58,595 nt of DNA, taken from positions 1-58,595 of the forward strand of contig CANJPQ010000027.1 of the NCBI GenBank assembly GCA_947476275.1. Reading direction: 5' to 3'. Both the position numbers and the translations under genes were made by a program. Numbering within the stretch: position 1 is the stretch's first letter; every line of letters begins with the position of its first letter. Of this stretch, positions 18,905 through 28,144 are shown one piece after another. The DNA is from Fidelibacterota bacterium (lineage in GTDB: Bacteria > Pseudomonadota > Alphaproteobacteria > Rhodospirillales > Rhodospirillaceae). The notes under the pieces were generated by a model, which was not told the origin of the DNA, made no database searches, and saw only the letters and a program-made list of their open reading frames with translations.

Positions 18905-20458
18905 ATGCTCCACTTCACGCCCGCAAAAATCCTGTTCATCTGTGCCGTCGGCCTGATGACGATATTCTTCTGCCTGCCGAACGTTCTGCCGGCGAACATC
19001 GTCAAGGCGGGTCCGTCCTGGTGGCGGCCGATGCAACTCGGTCTCGACTTGCGCGGGGGTTCGTATCTGCTGCTTGAAGTCGATACGTCGGCGGTCGTGA
19101 AGGAACAGCTGGCGGACCTGGAAGAAACCATCCGCAACGGTATGCGCGATCAGAAAATCTCGACCCGCGGCTTGCGTGCGGCCGATAGCGCAGTGACGGT
19201 AACGCTGGTCAATGCATCGGATCGCGCTGCCGCACGCACCGAGATCCTAAAGATCTCCACCGGCATGGAGCTTGAGAACCTTGCTGAAGACCGGATCAAG
19301 GTCACGATCCCGGAAAAGCTTCAGCGCGAACGCCAGCTTGCCGCCGTCAGCCAATCGCTTGAGATTGTGCGTCGCCGCATCGACGAATTCGGCACCAGCG
19401 AGCCTTCGATCCAGTTGCAAGGCCGGGAACGCATCATCGTCGAACTGCCGGGCGTCGATAATCCCGAGCGTATCAAGAACCTGATCGGCCAGACGGCGAA
19501 GCTCAATTTCCATCTGGTGGAGCCGGGCGCCATCGGCACCGATCCGCGCGACCTGCCGCCGGGCACGCTGCTTCTGCCGGGCACAGGCGAAGCCGCAAAC
19601 CAGTCCTATGTCGTCCGCCGCCGCGTCGAAGTCGCCGGCGAGCGCTTGGTCGACGCGCAGCCCTCGTTCCAGAACGGCATGCCGGTCGTCAGCTTCCGCT
19701 TCGACACCGCCGGCGGCCGCCGCTTCGGCCAGGTCACCACCAACAACGTCGGCAACCGCCTTGCCATCGTGCTCGATAACAAGGTCATCAGCGCGCCCAA
19801 CATCCAAGGCCCCATCGTCGGCGGCAGCGGCATCATCACCGGCAACTTCTCGGTGGAATCCGCCAAGGATCTGTCGCTCCTGCTGCGCGCCGGCGCTCTC
19901 CCGGCGCCGCTGCTGGTAATCGAAGAACGCACCGTCGGCGCGGGCCTGGGGGCTGACTCGATCCAGAAAGGCGCTTCCGCTGCGATTCTCGGAGGCGCGC
20001 TCGTCATCATCTTCATGGTGATCGCCTACCACACCTTCGGCTTGTTCGCGGTCGTGGGGCAGATCTTCCACATGGGCACCCTGTTCGCGACCCTTAGCGT
20101 CATGGGCGGCACGCTTACGCTGCCGGGTATCGCGGGCTGCGTGCTGTCGCTCGGCATGGCCGTCGACGCTAACGTGCTGATCTACGAGCGCATGCGCGAA
20201 GAGCTGGCGTCAGGCAAGAGCTTGCTGAACTCCATTACCTCCGGTTTCAGCCACGCCTATGCCACCATCATCGACTCAAACCTCACCAATCTGATCTCGG
20301 CGGTGCTGCTGTTCCTGCTCGGCGCGGGTCCGGTGCGCGGATTCGCGGTCACACTCAGCGTCGGCATTCTCACCTCGATCTTCTCGGCGGTGATGGTGAC
20401 GCGCCTGCAGGTGTGGCTGTGGTACCGCAATGGCAAACGCAAAGAACTGCCGATCTAA
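18905..20458 (+). CDS. secD: Protein translocase subunit SecD
   Basis: A 517-residue RND-type membrane protein: one N-terminal helix, the large periplasmic P1 domain beginning LGLDLRGGSYLLLEV, and five C-terminal helices with the GMAVDANVLIYERMREEL motif used for proton-driven pulling of exported chains. It begins 12 nt after yajC and 12 nt before secF. Confidence 0.97.
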   Translation: MLHFTPAKILFICAVGLMTIFFCLPNVLPANIVKAGPSWWRPMQLGLDLRGGSYLLLEVDTSAVVKEQLADLEETIRNGMRDQKISTRGLRAADSAVTVTLVNASDRAAARTEILKISTGMELENLAEDRIKVTIPEKLQRERQLAAVSQSLEIVRRRIDEFGTSEPSIQLQGRERIIVELPGVDNPERIKNLIGQTAKLNFHLVEPGAIGTDPRDLPPGTLLLPGTGEAANQSYVVRRRVEVAGERLVDAQPSFQNGMPVVSFRFDTAGGRRFGQVTTNNVGNRLAIVLDNKVISAPNIQGPIVGGSGIITGNFSVESAKDLSLLLRAGALPAPLLVIEERTVGAGLGADSIQKGASAAILGGALVIIFMVIAYHTFGLFAVVGQIFHMGTLFATLSVMGGTLTLPGIAGCVLSLGMAVDANVLIYERMREELASGKSLLNSITSGFSHAYATIIDSNLTNLISAVLLFLLGAGPVRGFAVTLSVGILTSIFSAVMVTRLQVWLWYRNGKRKELPI

Positions 20459-20470
20459 GGATCTCTGCCC

Positions 20471-21430
20471 ATGAAGCCCATCCTTCGCTACATGCCGCAT
20501 GAGTTCAGCTTCGACATCGTCGGCGTGCGTTTCGCGGCCTATGTGTTCACGGCGGTCCTGGTCGTGGGATCGATCGTCTCGATGGCGACCCGTGGTTTCA
20601 ACTTCGGCATCGACTTCGCCGGCGGCGTGCTGATGGAAGTGCGCTCGAAAGAGCAAGTTGTCGACTTGGCCAAGTTGCGCAGCGCGTTCCATGACCTCGA
20701 GATCGGCGATGTGCAGCTCTCCACCATCGGCGATAGCGGCAAGGACGTCGTCATCCGCATCCCGCAGCAGGCGGGCGGTGACGTGGCCCAGAACGCGGCG
20801 CTCAAGAAGGCGCAAGGCTTGATTGCTGACGGTTACGACATTCGCCGGACCGATGTGGTCGGACCGAAGGTCGGCGGCGAATTGATCATCAGCGGTGCGC
20901 TGGCCGTGGCCTTGGCGATCATCGCCATCGCGATCTACGTCTGGTTCAGATTCGAATGGCAGTTCGCGCTCGGGACCGTGCTTGCGCTTTGCCACGACGT
21001 GCTGACGACGCTGGGCATATTCTCGATCTTCCACATCGACTTTGACCTCACGGCCGTGGCGGCGATTCTCACCATCGCCGGCTATTCGGTGAACGATTCC
21101 GTGGTGGTGTACGACCGCGTGCGCGAGATGCTGCGCAAGTACAAGAAAATGCCGCTGCCGGAGTTGCTAAATTCGGCGGTGAACAAGGTGCTGCCGCGGA
21201 CCCTGCTGACCGTGTTCACGGTGTTGTTGACCGTGATCGCGCTTCTGCTGCTCGGCGGCAGCGCGCTGCGGCCGTTCTCCATCGCCCTGCTGTGGGGTCT
21301 GTTCGTCGGAACCTTCTCGAGCATCCGCGTCGGTCTTCCGGTGCTGCTGTACTTCGACTTGCGCCGCGACGAAGTGACTGGCGGCTCCGTGGTCACGGAG
21401 ACCGCCTCGAAGAAGCCGCAACCGGCGTAA
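20471..21430 (+). CDS. secF: Protein translocase subunit SecF
   Basis: A 319-residue partner of SecD with the DFAGGVLMEV motif after helix 1 and YSVNDSVVVYDRVREM in the membrane core. The C-terminal helices end near residue 300. It is followed 18 nt later by an Mth938-type gene that appears to be part of the same transcript. Confidence 0.97.
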   Translation: MKPILRYMPHEFSFDIVGVRFAAYVFTAVLVVGSIVSMATRGFNFGIDFAGGVLMEVRSKEQVVDLAKLRSAFHDLEIGDVQLSTIGDSGKDVVIRIPQQAGGDVAQNAALKKAQGLIADGYDIRRTDVVGPKVGGELIISGALAVALAIIAIAIYVWFRFEWQFALGTVLALCHDVLTTLGIFSIFHIDFDLTAVAAILTIAGYSVNDSVVVYDRVREMLRKYKKMPLPELLNSAVNKVLPRTLLTVFTVLLTVIALLLLGGSALRPFSIALLWGLFVGTFSSIRVGLPVLLYFDLRRDEVTGGSVVTETASKKPQPA

Positions 21431-21448
21431 CGTTCGCCGCGCCCGCTC

Positions 21449-21820
21449 GTGGAAATCACGCGCAGTACGCCGCAAGGGCGGCAAGTTATCCAGAAATACG
21501 GTCCCGGTGGATTCACGGTGTCCGGCGTGCGTTACACCGGCCCGGTCCTCGTGGCGCCGGCGGCGAGCACTGCGTGGCAGGCCGGCAGCCTCATTGAGAT
21601 CGACGCGGTCGCTCTCGCCGCCGCGCTGCGCGCCGCCAATGTGTCTCTGTGCATCATCGGCTGCGGTGTGCGGACGGAACCGATGCCCCCAGGGCTGCGC
21701 ACAGTGCTGAGGGAGGCCGGCATTAGCGTGGACGCGATGGAAACCGGCGCGGCCTGCCGCACCTACAACATGCTCGCCGGCGAGGGGCGGGCGGTTGCTG
21801 CGGCGCTGATTCCGTACTGA
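21449..21820 (+). CDS. Mth938-like protein (NDUFAF3-type complex I assembly factor homologue)
   Basis: A 123-residue single-domain protein starting at GTG 21449. The core GGFTVSGVRYTGPVLV, the LCIIGCGV strand and the AGISVDAMETGAACRTYNMLAGEGR block match the Mth938/DUF498 family, whose mitochondrial member NDUFAF3 assembles respiratory complex I. Placement directly after secF is a known feature of this family in alphaproteobacteria. A complex I role here is inferred from homology. A bidirectional terminator follows. Confidence 0.85.
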   Translation: MEITRSTPQGRQVIQKYGPGGFTVSGVRYTGPVLVAPAASTAWQAGSLIEIDAVALAAALRAANVSLCIIGCGVRTEPMPPGLRTVLREAGISVDAMETGAACRTYNMLAGEGRAVAAALIPY

Positions 21821-21837
21821 TGTCCGCGCAAAGAAAA

Positions 21838-21859
21838 ACGGGGGCGTTTCCGCCCCCGT
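21838..21859. terminator. Bidirectional terminator
   Basis: A perfect 9-bp stem, ACGGGGGCG and CGCCCCCGT around loop TTTC, flanked by AAAA on the left and TTTG on the right. It lies between the converging Mth938-like gene and the PF06181-like membrane gene and can stop transcription from both sides. Confidence 0.85.
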
Positions 21860-21883
21860 TTGTTCGTCGATGATGTCGCCGAT

Positions 21884-22471
21884 TTAGGCGAAGTGCATCT
21901 GCGCCACCATGCAGAACAGCATGGGGATAGAGAGCACCATGTTGGTCCGCGAGGCTAACATCGCGAGGCGGCCCGCCTTCGCGGCGGTATCCGCATCGAC
22001 CTGGATGATGCCCAGGGCGCGCTTCTGGTTAGGCCAGATGATGCCCCACACATTGAAAAACATGATCAGGCCGAGCCACATCCCGATGCCGATCAACCGG
22101 GCGCTGCCGTTGACCGTCCCGAGCAAGAGGGCGTCCGCGAGGTAGCCGGACCGCAACGCCAGCAGGAGGCCGAACACGACCGTCGCCAGCGCCGACCAGC
22201 GGAACCAGAACAGCGCTTCCGGCGCGATGAACTTGGTCACGCCGCCCTTCAGTTCGGCGGGCACCTTCGGCATGGTCGGAATCTGCACGAAGTTGAAGTA
22301 CCAGAGCAGGCCGATCCACATGATGCCGCAGAGGACGTGGAGGAACCGCATCAGGCCGAGTTCGACGCCGGACGGAGATGCGCCCGATTGCGCAGTCCAA
22401 ACGATAAGTGCGATCGCAAGAACGGTGCTGAGAATCACCGCATTGCGCAGATTGCTGAGAATGACAGCCAT
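21884..22471 (-). CDS. Membrane protein similar to the urate hydroxylase PuuD N-terminal domain
   Basis: A 195-residue protein with about five membrane helices. The block LHVLCGIMWIGLLWYFNFVQIP and the later FFNVWGIIWPNQKRALG match the Urate_ox_N (PF06181) type integral membrane domain. In full PuuD this domain is joined to a cytochrome c domain, which is absent here, so urate oxidation should not be assumed. The start at 22471 gives a clean first helix. Confidence 0.7.
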   Translation of the reverse strand: MAVILSNLRNAVILSTVLAIALIVWTAQSGASPSGVELGLMRFLHVLCGIMWIGLLWYFNFVQIPTMPKVPAELKGGVTKFIAPEALFWFRWSALATVVFGLLLALRSGYLADALLLGTVNGSARLIGIGMWLGLIMFFNVWGIIWPNQKRALGIIQVDADTAAKAGRLAMLASRTNMVLSIPMLFCMVAQMHFA

Positions 22472-22637
22472 GGAACTCCCTTTTGTGCCTGTACCCGGCG
22501 AGGGAATGACACATCCCCCCGCTCGCGAGACCCCGAAAACAAGACGGTATATTTTAACGCATTCCAGCCCTCGCGCAATGCGGCGTGGACGCGCGCGACG
22601 TGGGAATCGAAGGAGATCTAAGGTAATTTGCGGTCCA

Positions 22638-23309
22638 ATGACCGCACCGCCCGATCTTTCCACCACGAGTCCATATGTGCTCGATCTCGTCCGGACCCAT
22701 GATCGGGGCCGGTTCGTGGCGAGCCTTTTCGCCCCGGCGCCGGCGCGTGACAAGGTCCTGGCGCTTCTGGCTTTCGACCAGGAACTCGCACGTATTCCTG
22801 CGGCGGTGTCGGAGCAGATGCTTGGCCAGATTCGCTTCCAGTGGTGGCGTGACCTGGTCGAAAGGGTGGCCGACGGCGGCGCGGCGCCCCAGGGGCATCC
22901 GGTCGCCCAGGCCCTCGCCGCGGCGTTGCCCGGCCTCGTCCGTGCCGATCTCAGCGCGTTGATCGACGCCCGCGCCCTGGCGCTGACGGCACCGCAGCCG
23001 GAGGCCGCGGTGGAACCGGCGGCGGAGGCCCTGTCAGCGCTCGTGCTGCAGGCGCTCGACGTGGCCGATGCCGCGACCCGTGCTGCGGCGCGCGAGGCTG
23101 CCGTCGCTTACGGCTTGGCTGTTCAACCGCCCGCGGAAGGCCGGGCAGCGCACGTGCTGGCGCATGTCGCAGCGGCTCGGTCGGCGGGAAGCGTGGATCG
23201 CCGCGCGATCTCTGTGCTGCTGTGGGCGACGCTCGCGGAGAAACTGCTCGTCAGCAACCGTGTGCCGACAGTCACGCTGACCTGGCGCGCATGGCGCGGG
23301 ACGTACTGA
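22638..23309 (+). CDS. Squalene/phytoene synthase-fold protein (NDUFAF6-type)
   Basis: A 223-residue protein. The segments YVLDLVRTHDRGRFVASLFAP, LLAFDQELARI and GQIRFQWWRDLVERV match the branch of the squalene/phytoene synthase fold that includes the complex I assembly factor NDUFAF6. It is shorter than typical synthases (about 270 or more), and I do not see the two DxxxD prenyl-diphosphate motifs, arguing against prenyl transfer. Location two genes from an NDUFAF3 homologue strengthens the complex I reading. It converges on trmFO with one base between the stop codons. Confidence 0.75.
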   Translation: MTAPPDLSTTSPYVLDLVRTHDRGRFVASLFAPAPARDKVLALLAFDQELARIPAAVSEQMLGQIRFQWWRDLVERVADGGAAPQGHPVAQALAAALPGLVRADLSALIDARALALTAPQPEAAVEPAAEALSALVLQALDVADAATRAAAREAAVAYGLAVQPPAEGRAAHVLAHVAAARSAGSVDRRAISVLLWATLAEKLLVSNRVPTVTLTWRAWRGTY

Positions 23310-23310
23310 A

Positions 23311-24678
23311 TTATTCCGCCGCGTTGGCCAGCGCGGCTGCCCACGGACGTATATCGACCAGCGCACGTTCCGCCATCAGGGCCTTGCGGTCGCGGCCTTT
23401 GATCGGCCGGCCGCGGGCATCGCGCGCGGTCAGGTCCGGGAAAAGGCCGAAGTTCACATTCATCGGCTGGAAGGTCTTGGCATCCGCACCGCCGGTGATA
23501 TGGGCGAGCAGTGCGCCCATGGCCGTGGTCGGCGGCGGTATGACGGGGGCTTCGCCGCGCATTTCCGCGGCGGCGAAGCGGCCGACCATCAGCCCGACGG
23601 CCGCACTTTCCACATAGCCTTCGCAGCCAGTGATCTGGCCGGCGAACCGCAAGCGCGGCTGCGCTTTCAGGCGCAACGTCGCATCGAGCAGCTTGGGTGA
23701 GTTCAGGAACGTGTTGCGGTGAATACCGCCGAGCCGCACGAACTCCGCCGACTGCAAGCCCGGGATCATGCGGAAGATGCGCGTCTGTTCGCCGTGCTTC
23801 AGTTTGGTCTGGAAGCCGACCATGTTGAACAGCGTGCCAAGCGCATTGTCCTGCCGCAACTGCACAACCGCATGGGGGCGCTGCTGCGTACGTGGGTCGC
23901 GCAAGCCCACCGGCTTCATCGGTCCGTAGGCCAGCGTCTCCATACCGCGCTCGGCCATCACTTCGATCGGCAGGCAGCCCTCGAAATACGGGGTGTCTTT
24001 CTCCCAGTCCTTGAAGGGCGTCTTCTCGCCTTCGCGCAACGCCGTGACAAAGGCTTCGTACTGCGCCTTGTCGAGCGGGCAGTTGATGTAGTCCGCGCCG
24101 TCGCCGTCGCCTTCACCGGACTTGTCGTAGCGCGATTGGAACCAGGCGGTGTCCATGTCGATACTCTCGCGGCTGACGATGGGCGCGATGGCGTCGAAGA
24201 ACGCCAGCGAGTCCTCCCCGGTGAGACCGCGCACGGCTTCGCTCAGGGCCGGCGAGGTGAGGGGGCCGGTGGCGACAATCACGGACGCCCAATCCTCCGG
24301 CGGGAGGCCGGCGATCTCGGTTCGGTCCACCGTAATCAGCGGATGGCCGGTGATCCGGCCCTCGACAGCGCTGGAGAACCCCACCCGGTCCACGGCCAAA
24401 GCCGATCCCGCCGGCACCCGGTGGGCGTCCCCGCAGGCCAGGATTACGGACCCGCAAAGGCGCATTTCGGCGTGGAGGAGGCCGACCGCATTATGGGCCG
24501 CATCGTCCGAGCGGAAGGAGTTGGAGCAGACCAGTTCCGCCAGGCCCTCGGTCTGGTGGGCTGGGGTCATGCGCGCCGGGCGCATTTCGTGCAGCACGAC
24601 GGGAACCCCCGCCTCGGCCAGTTGCCAGGCCGCCTCGCAGCCGGCCAAACCGCCGCCGATGATATGAACAAGTTTCAT
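23311..24678 (-). CDS. trmFO: Methylenetetrahydrofolate-tRNA-(uracil-5-)-methyltransferase TrmFO
   Basis: A 455-residue FAD enzyme that makes 5-methyluridine-54 in tRNA using methylene-THF. The FAD-binding N-terminus [19 protein letters not shown] and blocks [26 protein letters not shown] and [19 protein letters not shown] are diagnostic. The start at 24678 places the dinucleotide-binding loop at residues 9-14; the longer upstream reading adds nothing conserved. Confidence 0.95.
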   Translation of the reverse strand: MKLVHIIGGGLAGCEAAWQLAEAGVPVVLHEMRPARMTPAHQTEGLAELVCSNSFRSDDAAHNAVGLLHAEMRLCGSVILACGDAHRVPAGSALAVDRVGFSSAVEGRITGHPLITVDRTEIAGLPPEDWASVIVATGPLTSPALSEAVRGLTGEDSLAFFDAIAPIVSRESIDMDTAWFQSRYDKSGEGDGDGADYINCPLDKAQYEAFVTALREGEKTPFKDWEKDTPYFEGCLPIEVMAERGMETLAYGPMKPVGLRDPRTQQRPHAVVQLRQDNALGTLFNMVGFQTKLKHGEQTRIFRMIPGLQSAEFVRLGGIHRNTFLNSPKLLDATLRLKAQPRLRFAGQITGCEGYVESAAVGLMVGRFAAAEMRGEAPVIPPPTTAMGALLAHITGGADAKTFQPMNVNFGLFPDLTARDARGRPIKGRDRKALMAERALVDIRPWAAALANAAE

Positions 24679-24757
24679 GGGCGGGACCATAGGCCGTGGC
24701 GCGCAAACTGCAACCCGCCTATGTTGCGCCGAGAACTGAGCAACGAGCGACAGGGTC

Positions 24758-25603
24758 ATGGCCGAACAGCGGTATTATGTCATCGGCGGCGAGTACGCCG
24801 ACACGTCCTTCACCAATCCGGCCCCCGGGACGGTCCTGGAGACCCATGGCCCATTCCCGAACGAGCGGGACGCCAAGGTTTTCTGGCGCGGGATCATGGG
24901 CAAGTACGTGGACAACGCCATGGTCCGCTACGTACTCGAACCGGTCGATCAGGCCCTGGGCAAGAGCCATTGGGTTGTCGGCGGCGAGTATGCCGATTCC
25001 AGCTTCAGCAAGCTTGCCACGGGCCACGAGATCGAAGTCTACGGCCCGTTTGAGAAGGGCGAAGCTTTAGGGTTCTGGCGCGGGCTGACCGCAAAGACCG
25101 TCGACAACGCCCTGGTCCGCTACGACATCCGCAAGAACTACGACCAGGCTGGCGAGACGCGCGGTCCTGTGCGCGGCGGTGCCGCCGACAGCACCGTGGG
25201 CGACCTCGCCGCCACCGTGACCAAGAGCGTTGCCATCGCCGTGCCGCCGCAGCGCGCCTTCGCGTTCCTGATGGACGGCAAGAATTGGCCCCAGTGGGCG
25301 ATCCACAACGTGACCGCCGTCACGGCCCTCGCCGATGGGAGCTGGGAACTGCAGACACCGCGGGGCACCGGCCACTTGAAGTTGATGGGCGATGCGGTGA
25401 GCGGCGTCATCGACGAACTCTTCACCGCCCCCGACAGCGGCGCGTGGCGTGTGCCGGGACGCGTCTGTCCGGTGCCGGGCGGCTGTGTCTATACGCTCGT
25501 CTTCGCCAAGCCGCCGGGCCTCAGCAGCGAGGCGTTCAAGCAAGGCATGAAGCTCCTCGACGAGGAACTCGCGGCATTGAAGAAAGTGCTCGAGGGACGC
25601 TAA
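24758..25603 (+). CDS. Tandem DUF4170 plus SRPBCC-type fusion protein
   Basis: A 281-residue protein in three parts. Residues about 3-60 ([13 protein letters not shown]...[17 protein letters not shown]) and 68-125 ([12 protein letters not shown]...[17 protein letters not shown]) are two copies of the same roughly 58-residue unit, recognisable as DUF4170. Residues about 155-280 ([28 protein letters not shown]) look like an SRPBCC/START-like ligand-binding domain. No signal peptide or membrane helix. The function is unknown; the SRPBCC part suggests binding of a hydrophobic molecule. Confidence 0.65.
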   Translation: MAEQRYYVIGGEYADTSFTNPAPGTVLETHGPFPNERDAKVFWRGIMGKYVDNAMVRYVLEPVDQALGKSHWVVGGEYADSSFSKLATGHEIEVYGPFEKGEALGFWRGLTAKTVDNALVRYDIRKNYDQAGETRGPVRGGAADSTVGDLAATVTKSVAIAVPPQRAFAFLMDGKNWPQWAIHNVTAVTALADGSWELQTPRGTGHLKLMGDAVSGVIDELFTAPDSGAWRVPGRVCPVPGGCVYTLVFAKPPGLSSEAFKQGMKLLDEELAALKKVLEGR

Positions 25604-25639
25604 GGACGCGAAGCCGGTCAGGCGTTTGTTGGGTCCAGC

Positions 25640-27085
25640 CTATGGTCTTCGCACCTTGGCAGCCCCAAAGCCGACCCTGGCGGGCTGATCCCACTGGGTG
25701 CGGCCCCGCACGAACTGCCACCAGCCTTGGACGCGCCAGAGCGTATTGAGCTGCCGATAGCCGAAGTTTTCGACGATCGCGACCAGCATCAAGACGAGGA
25801 GATACGACGCCTGCGGATAGCGCCGTAGCTCGATCTCCTCCAGCGCCAGCGAACCGACGCTGATGAATATTCCAAAGGCGAATGTGAGGGCGAGGTAGGC
25901 AAGGAAGAACGACCAATCCAGCAAGCCGACCGCATACAGTAGCGGCATGAACAGGTAGCCGATCGCTTCCAACGGCGGTCCGATGACGTCGGTGATCAGC
26001 ACGTGGGCATAGCCGACCGTTCCCGTCAGGCCATACTCGGTGCGACCCATGATTGCGCGGTGGCGGAAGAACGTCTCCAGCGCGCCGCGTTGCCAACGCC
26101 GCCGCTGCCCAGCGAGCCCCTTAAGGGTACGGGGCGCTTCGGTCCAGCACACAGGCTCGGGCACGAACCGCATTTCGCCTTCCTTACCCGTCTCGGCAAG
26201 ATGGCGATGGATCTTGACGATGATCTCCATGTCTTCGCCGACGGTGTTCAGGCTGTAGCCGCCCACGTCGATCATGATTTGCCGCTTGAACACGCCGAAT
26301 GCGCCGGAGATGAGCATCATCGCGCCCATCTCGCTCCAGGCCAAACGCCCGATCAGGAAGGCGCGCAAGTATTCGATGATCTGGAAAAGACTCAGCGGAT
26401 CGCGTGGCAGTCCGATCCGCACAACGCGCCCGCGCCGCACCTCGCTGCCGTTGACGACACGAATTGAGCCGCCGCAGGCGACCACCTTGTCGAAATTTTC
26501 GATGAAGGGCTGGACGGCCCGCAGGAGTGAGTCGGACTCCAGCAACGAGTCCGCGTCCATGGCGCACACCAGCGGCGAGCCGGCGATGTCGATCCCTGCG
26601 TTGAGCGCGTCGGCTTTGCCGCCGTTGGGCTTATCGACCACTACCAACTTGGGATAGCGCGGAGAACCGTATAGGCGGGTGATCGGCTTGTGGGGAAGCT
26701 GCTCGGGGAAGGCTCGCTTGATCGGCGCCAGTTCGAAGGCGTCGATCAGGACTTGCAGCGTGCGATCGCGGGAGCCGTCGTTGATCACCACCACTTCGAA
26801 GTAGGTGTAGGTGAGCGACAGCATCGAGCGCACGCTGTCGACGATCGAGGCTTCCTCGTTGTAAGCGGGGGCCAATAGCGAAATCGGCACGGTCTGCTCG
26901 CGGTAGCGATACCACGCCGCCATCGGGCTGTGCGCGGCACGTCGGCGGCGCAGCGCGCGATAAGCCAAGGCGAGCTGAAGCGTATACAGCGCGTTCAGGG
27001 CAATTCCGTTGATGAACACCATCCATCCGATCGCCAACGCGCTGACAATTAGGATTTCGACGAGGGCGTTGCCGACCATGCTCAT
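25640..27085 (-). CDS. Processive family 2 glycosyltransferase, PgaC-like
   Basis: A 481-residue inner-membrane synthase. It has two N-terminal helices (about 5-45), a cytoplasmic GT2 domain (about 58-340) with PISLLAPAYNEE, the nucleotide-sugar site AMDADSLLE (about 175-183), an acid-base-like GEDMEI and the processivity motif QRRRW (about 327-331), then several C-terminal helices. The stretch CWTEAPRTLKGLAGQRRRW is closest in my reading to poly-GlcNAc synthases. Its ATG overlaps the stop of the HEAT gene (TCAT on this strand). Last gene of a four-gene unit. Confidence 0.85.
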   Translation of the reverse strand: MSMVGNALVEILIVSALAIGWMVFINGIALNALYTLQLALAYRALRRRRAAHSPMAAWYRYREQTVPISLLAPAYNEEASIVDSVRSMLSLTYTYFEVVVINDGSRDRTLQVLIDAFELAPIKRAFPEQLPHKPITRLYGSPRYPKLVVVDKPNGGKADALNAGIDIAGSPLVCAMDADSLLESDSLLRAVQPFIENFDKVVACGGSIRVVNGSEVRRGRVVRIGLPRDPLSLFQIIEYLRAFLIGRLAWSEMGAMMLISGAFGVFKRQIMIDVGGYSLNTVGEDMEIIVKIHRHLAETGKEGEMRFVPEPVCWTEAPRTLKGLAGQRRRWQRGALETFFRHRAIMGRTEYGLTGTVGYAHVLITDVIGPPLEAIGYLFMPLLYAVGLLDWSFFLAYLALTFAFGIFISVGSLALEEIELRRYPQASYLLVLMLVAIVENFGYRQLNTLWRVQGWWQFVRGRTQWDQPARVGFGAAKVRRP

Positions 27086-28137
27086 GCCGCGTGACGCTCC
27101 GACAGGGCGAAATCCGCGAGCGGGCGCAATTGCTGATCTGCCAGCAAGCCTTCGAGAATGGCGAGTCCGGCATCGCCCATTTTCGCCAGGGCCTGGGCTG
27201 CGCGCAGTTGCACCCACCAATTCGAGTCACGCATGAGCTCCGCGAGTTTCGGCAAGGCGACGGCACTGCGGATGCGGCCTGCGGCAACGGCAGCTTGCGC
27301 GCGCGCCTCCCACGCCGGGTCGCTCAGGGCCGCTGTGACGACCGCGGCAGCGTCCAGGTCCCCGGCAAGGCCGAGCGTGCGCAGCGCCGTCGCGCGAACG
27401 TCTACGGACGCATGGCTTTGCGCCATGCCGCGCAAGCGGCGCAAGGCGGCGGGCGTGGGCGATCGAGACATGGTGTCGATCGCGAGGATGGCTACGGCAG
27501 GATTGGGATCGTCGATCAGTGTAAACAACGCCGCCACATTTGCCGGCGCGACCTTCCGGCAAATGTCGCGGATGCCACGATGTCCAAGCATTTCCCGGGC
27601 TTCGAGCTTCGGCATCAGAGTCATCAGATTGATCGGCTGCTGGGCCGCGATGAGGGCATTGGCGGCCGCGAGCACGACATCCGGGGAGCGATCGTCCAGC
27701 GCTTTGTTCAATGCTGCGTGGACCTCCGGTGCATCGGACCAGGACATCCGTGCGGCCAGCTTGGCGCGGTCCGGGCCCGAGGCGCGCTCGAAGCTTCGCA
27801 CCAGGCGTGGACGGTCGATATGGACATTGAGCAGGCGGACAATATTGCCGCGCATGGCGCCGGTCACGCCGCGCATCATCTCGGACGCGACGGACAGCAA
27901 CAAGCCCTGATCCCGAGCGCGCAGATCAAGCGGCGTGGGGTCTTCGCCGCGATCGGCCTGCTCCAGATAGCGGAAGACCAAGTCCTGCAATGCGGCACGG
28001 CGACGGTCGCGGCGGCGCTGGAAGAACTGGATGATCAGCCGGCGAATGAACAGGACGAGCAACGCGACGACGCTGAGTGCCGCCAGGCCCCACGTGAGGT
28101 TCCAGATGACGCCGAAGAAGGAGGTGTCGCCCCACAC
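27082..28137 (-). CDS. Membrane-anchored HEAT-repeat protein
   Basis: A 351-residue protein with one N-terminal membrane helix (about 12-33, TWGLAALSVVALLVLFIRRL) followed by a basic stretch and a cytoplasmic array of HEAT-like helical repeats from about 120 to the end (for example VDVRATALRTLGLAGDLDAAAVV and WWVQLRAAQALAKMGDAG). HEAT arrays are protein-protein scaffolds. Coupled to the downstream glycosyltransferase by a 4-nt overlap and 7 nt from the upstream barrel gene, it is inferred to tether or regulate the synthase. Confidence 0.75.
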   Translation of the reverse strand: MWGDTSFFGVIWNLTWGLAALSVVALLVLFIRRLIIQFFQRRRDRRRAALQDLVFRYLEQADRGEDPTPLDLRARDQGLLLSVASEMMRGVTGAMRGNIVRLLNVHIDRPRLVRSFERASGPDRAKLAARMSWSDAPEVHAALNKALDDRSPDVVLAAANALIAAQQPINLMTLMPKLEAREMLGHRGIRDICRKVAPANVAALFTLIDDPNPAVAILAIDTMSRSPTPAALRRLRGMAQSHASVDVRATALRTLGLAGDLDAAAVVTAALSDPAWEARAQAAVAAGRIRSAVALPKLAELMRDSNWWVQLRAAQALAKMGDAGLAILEGLLADQQLRPLADFALSERHAA

Positions 28138-28144
28138 GGCCGCC

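Noticed and set aside
21884-22471. Urate oxidation function for the PF06181-like protein
   Set aside because: It lacks the C-terminal cytochrome domain of PuuD, and no purine-degradation genes are nearby.
23719-25053. 444-codon plus-strand frame opposite trmFO running into the DUF4170 gene
   Set aside because: Shadow of trmFO; no recognisable motif, and the genuine DUF4170/SRPBCC gene occupies another frame.
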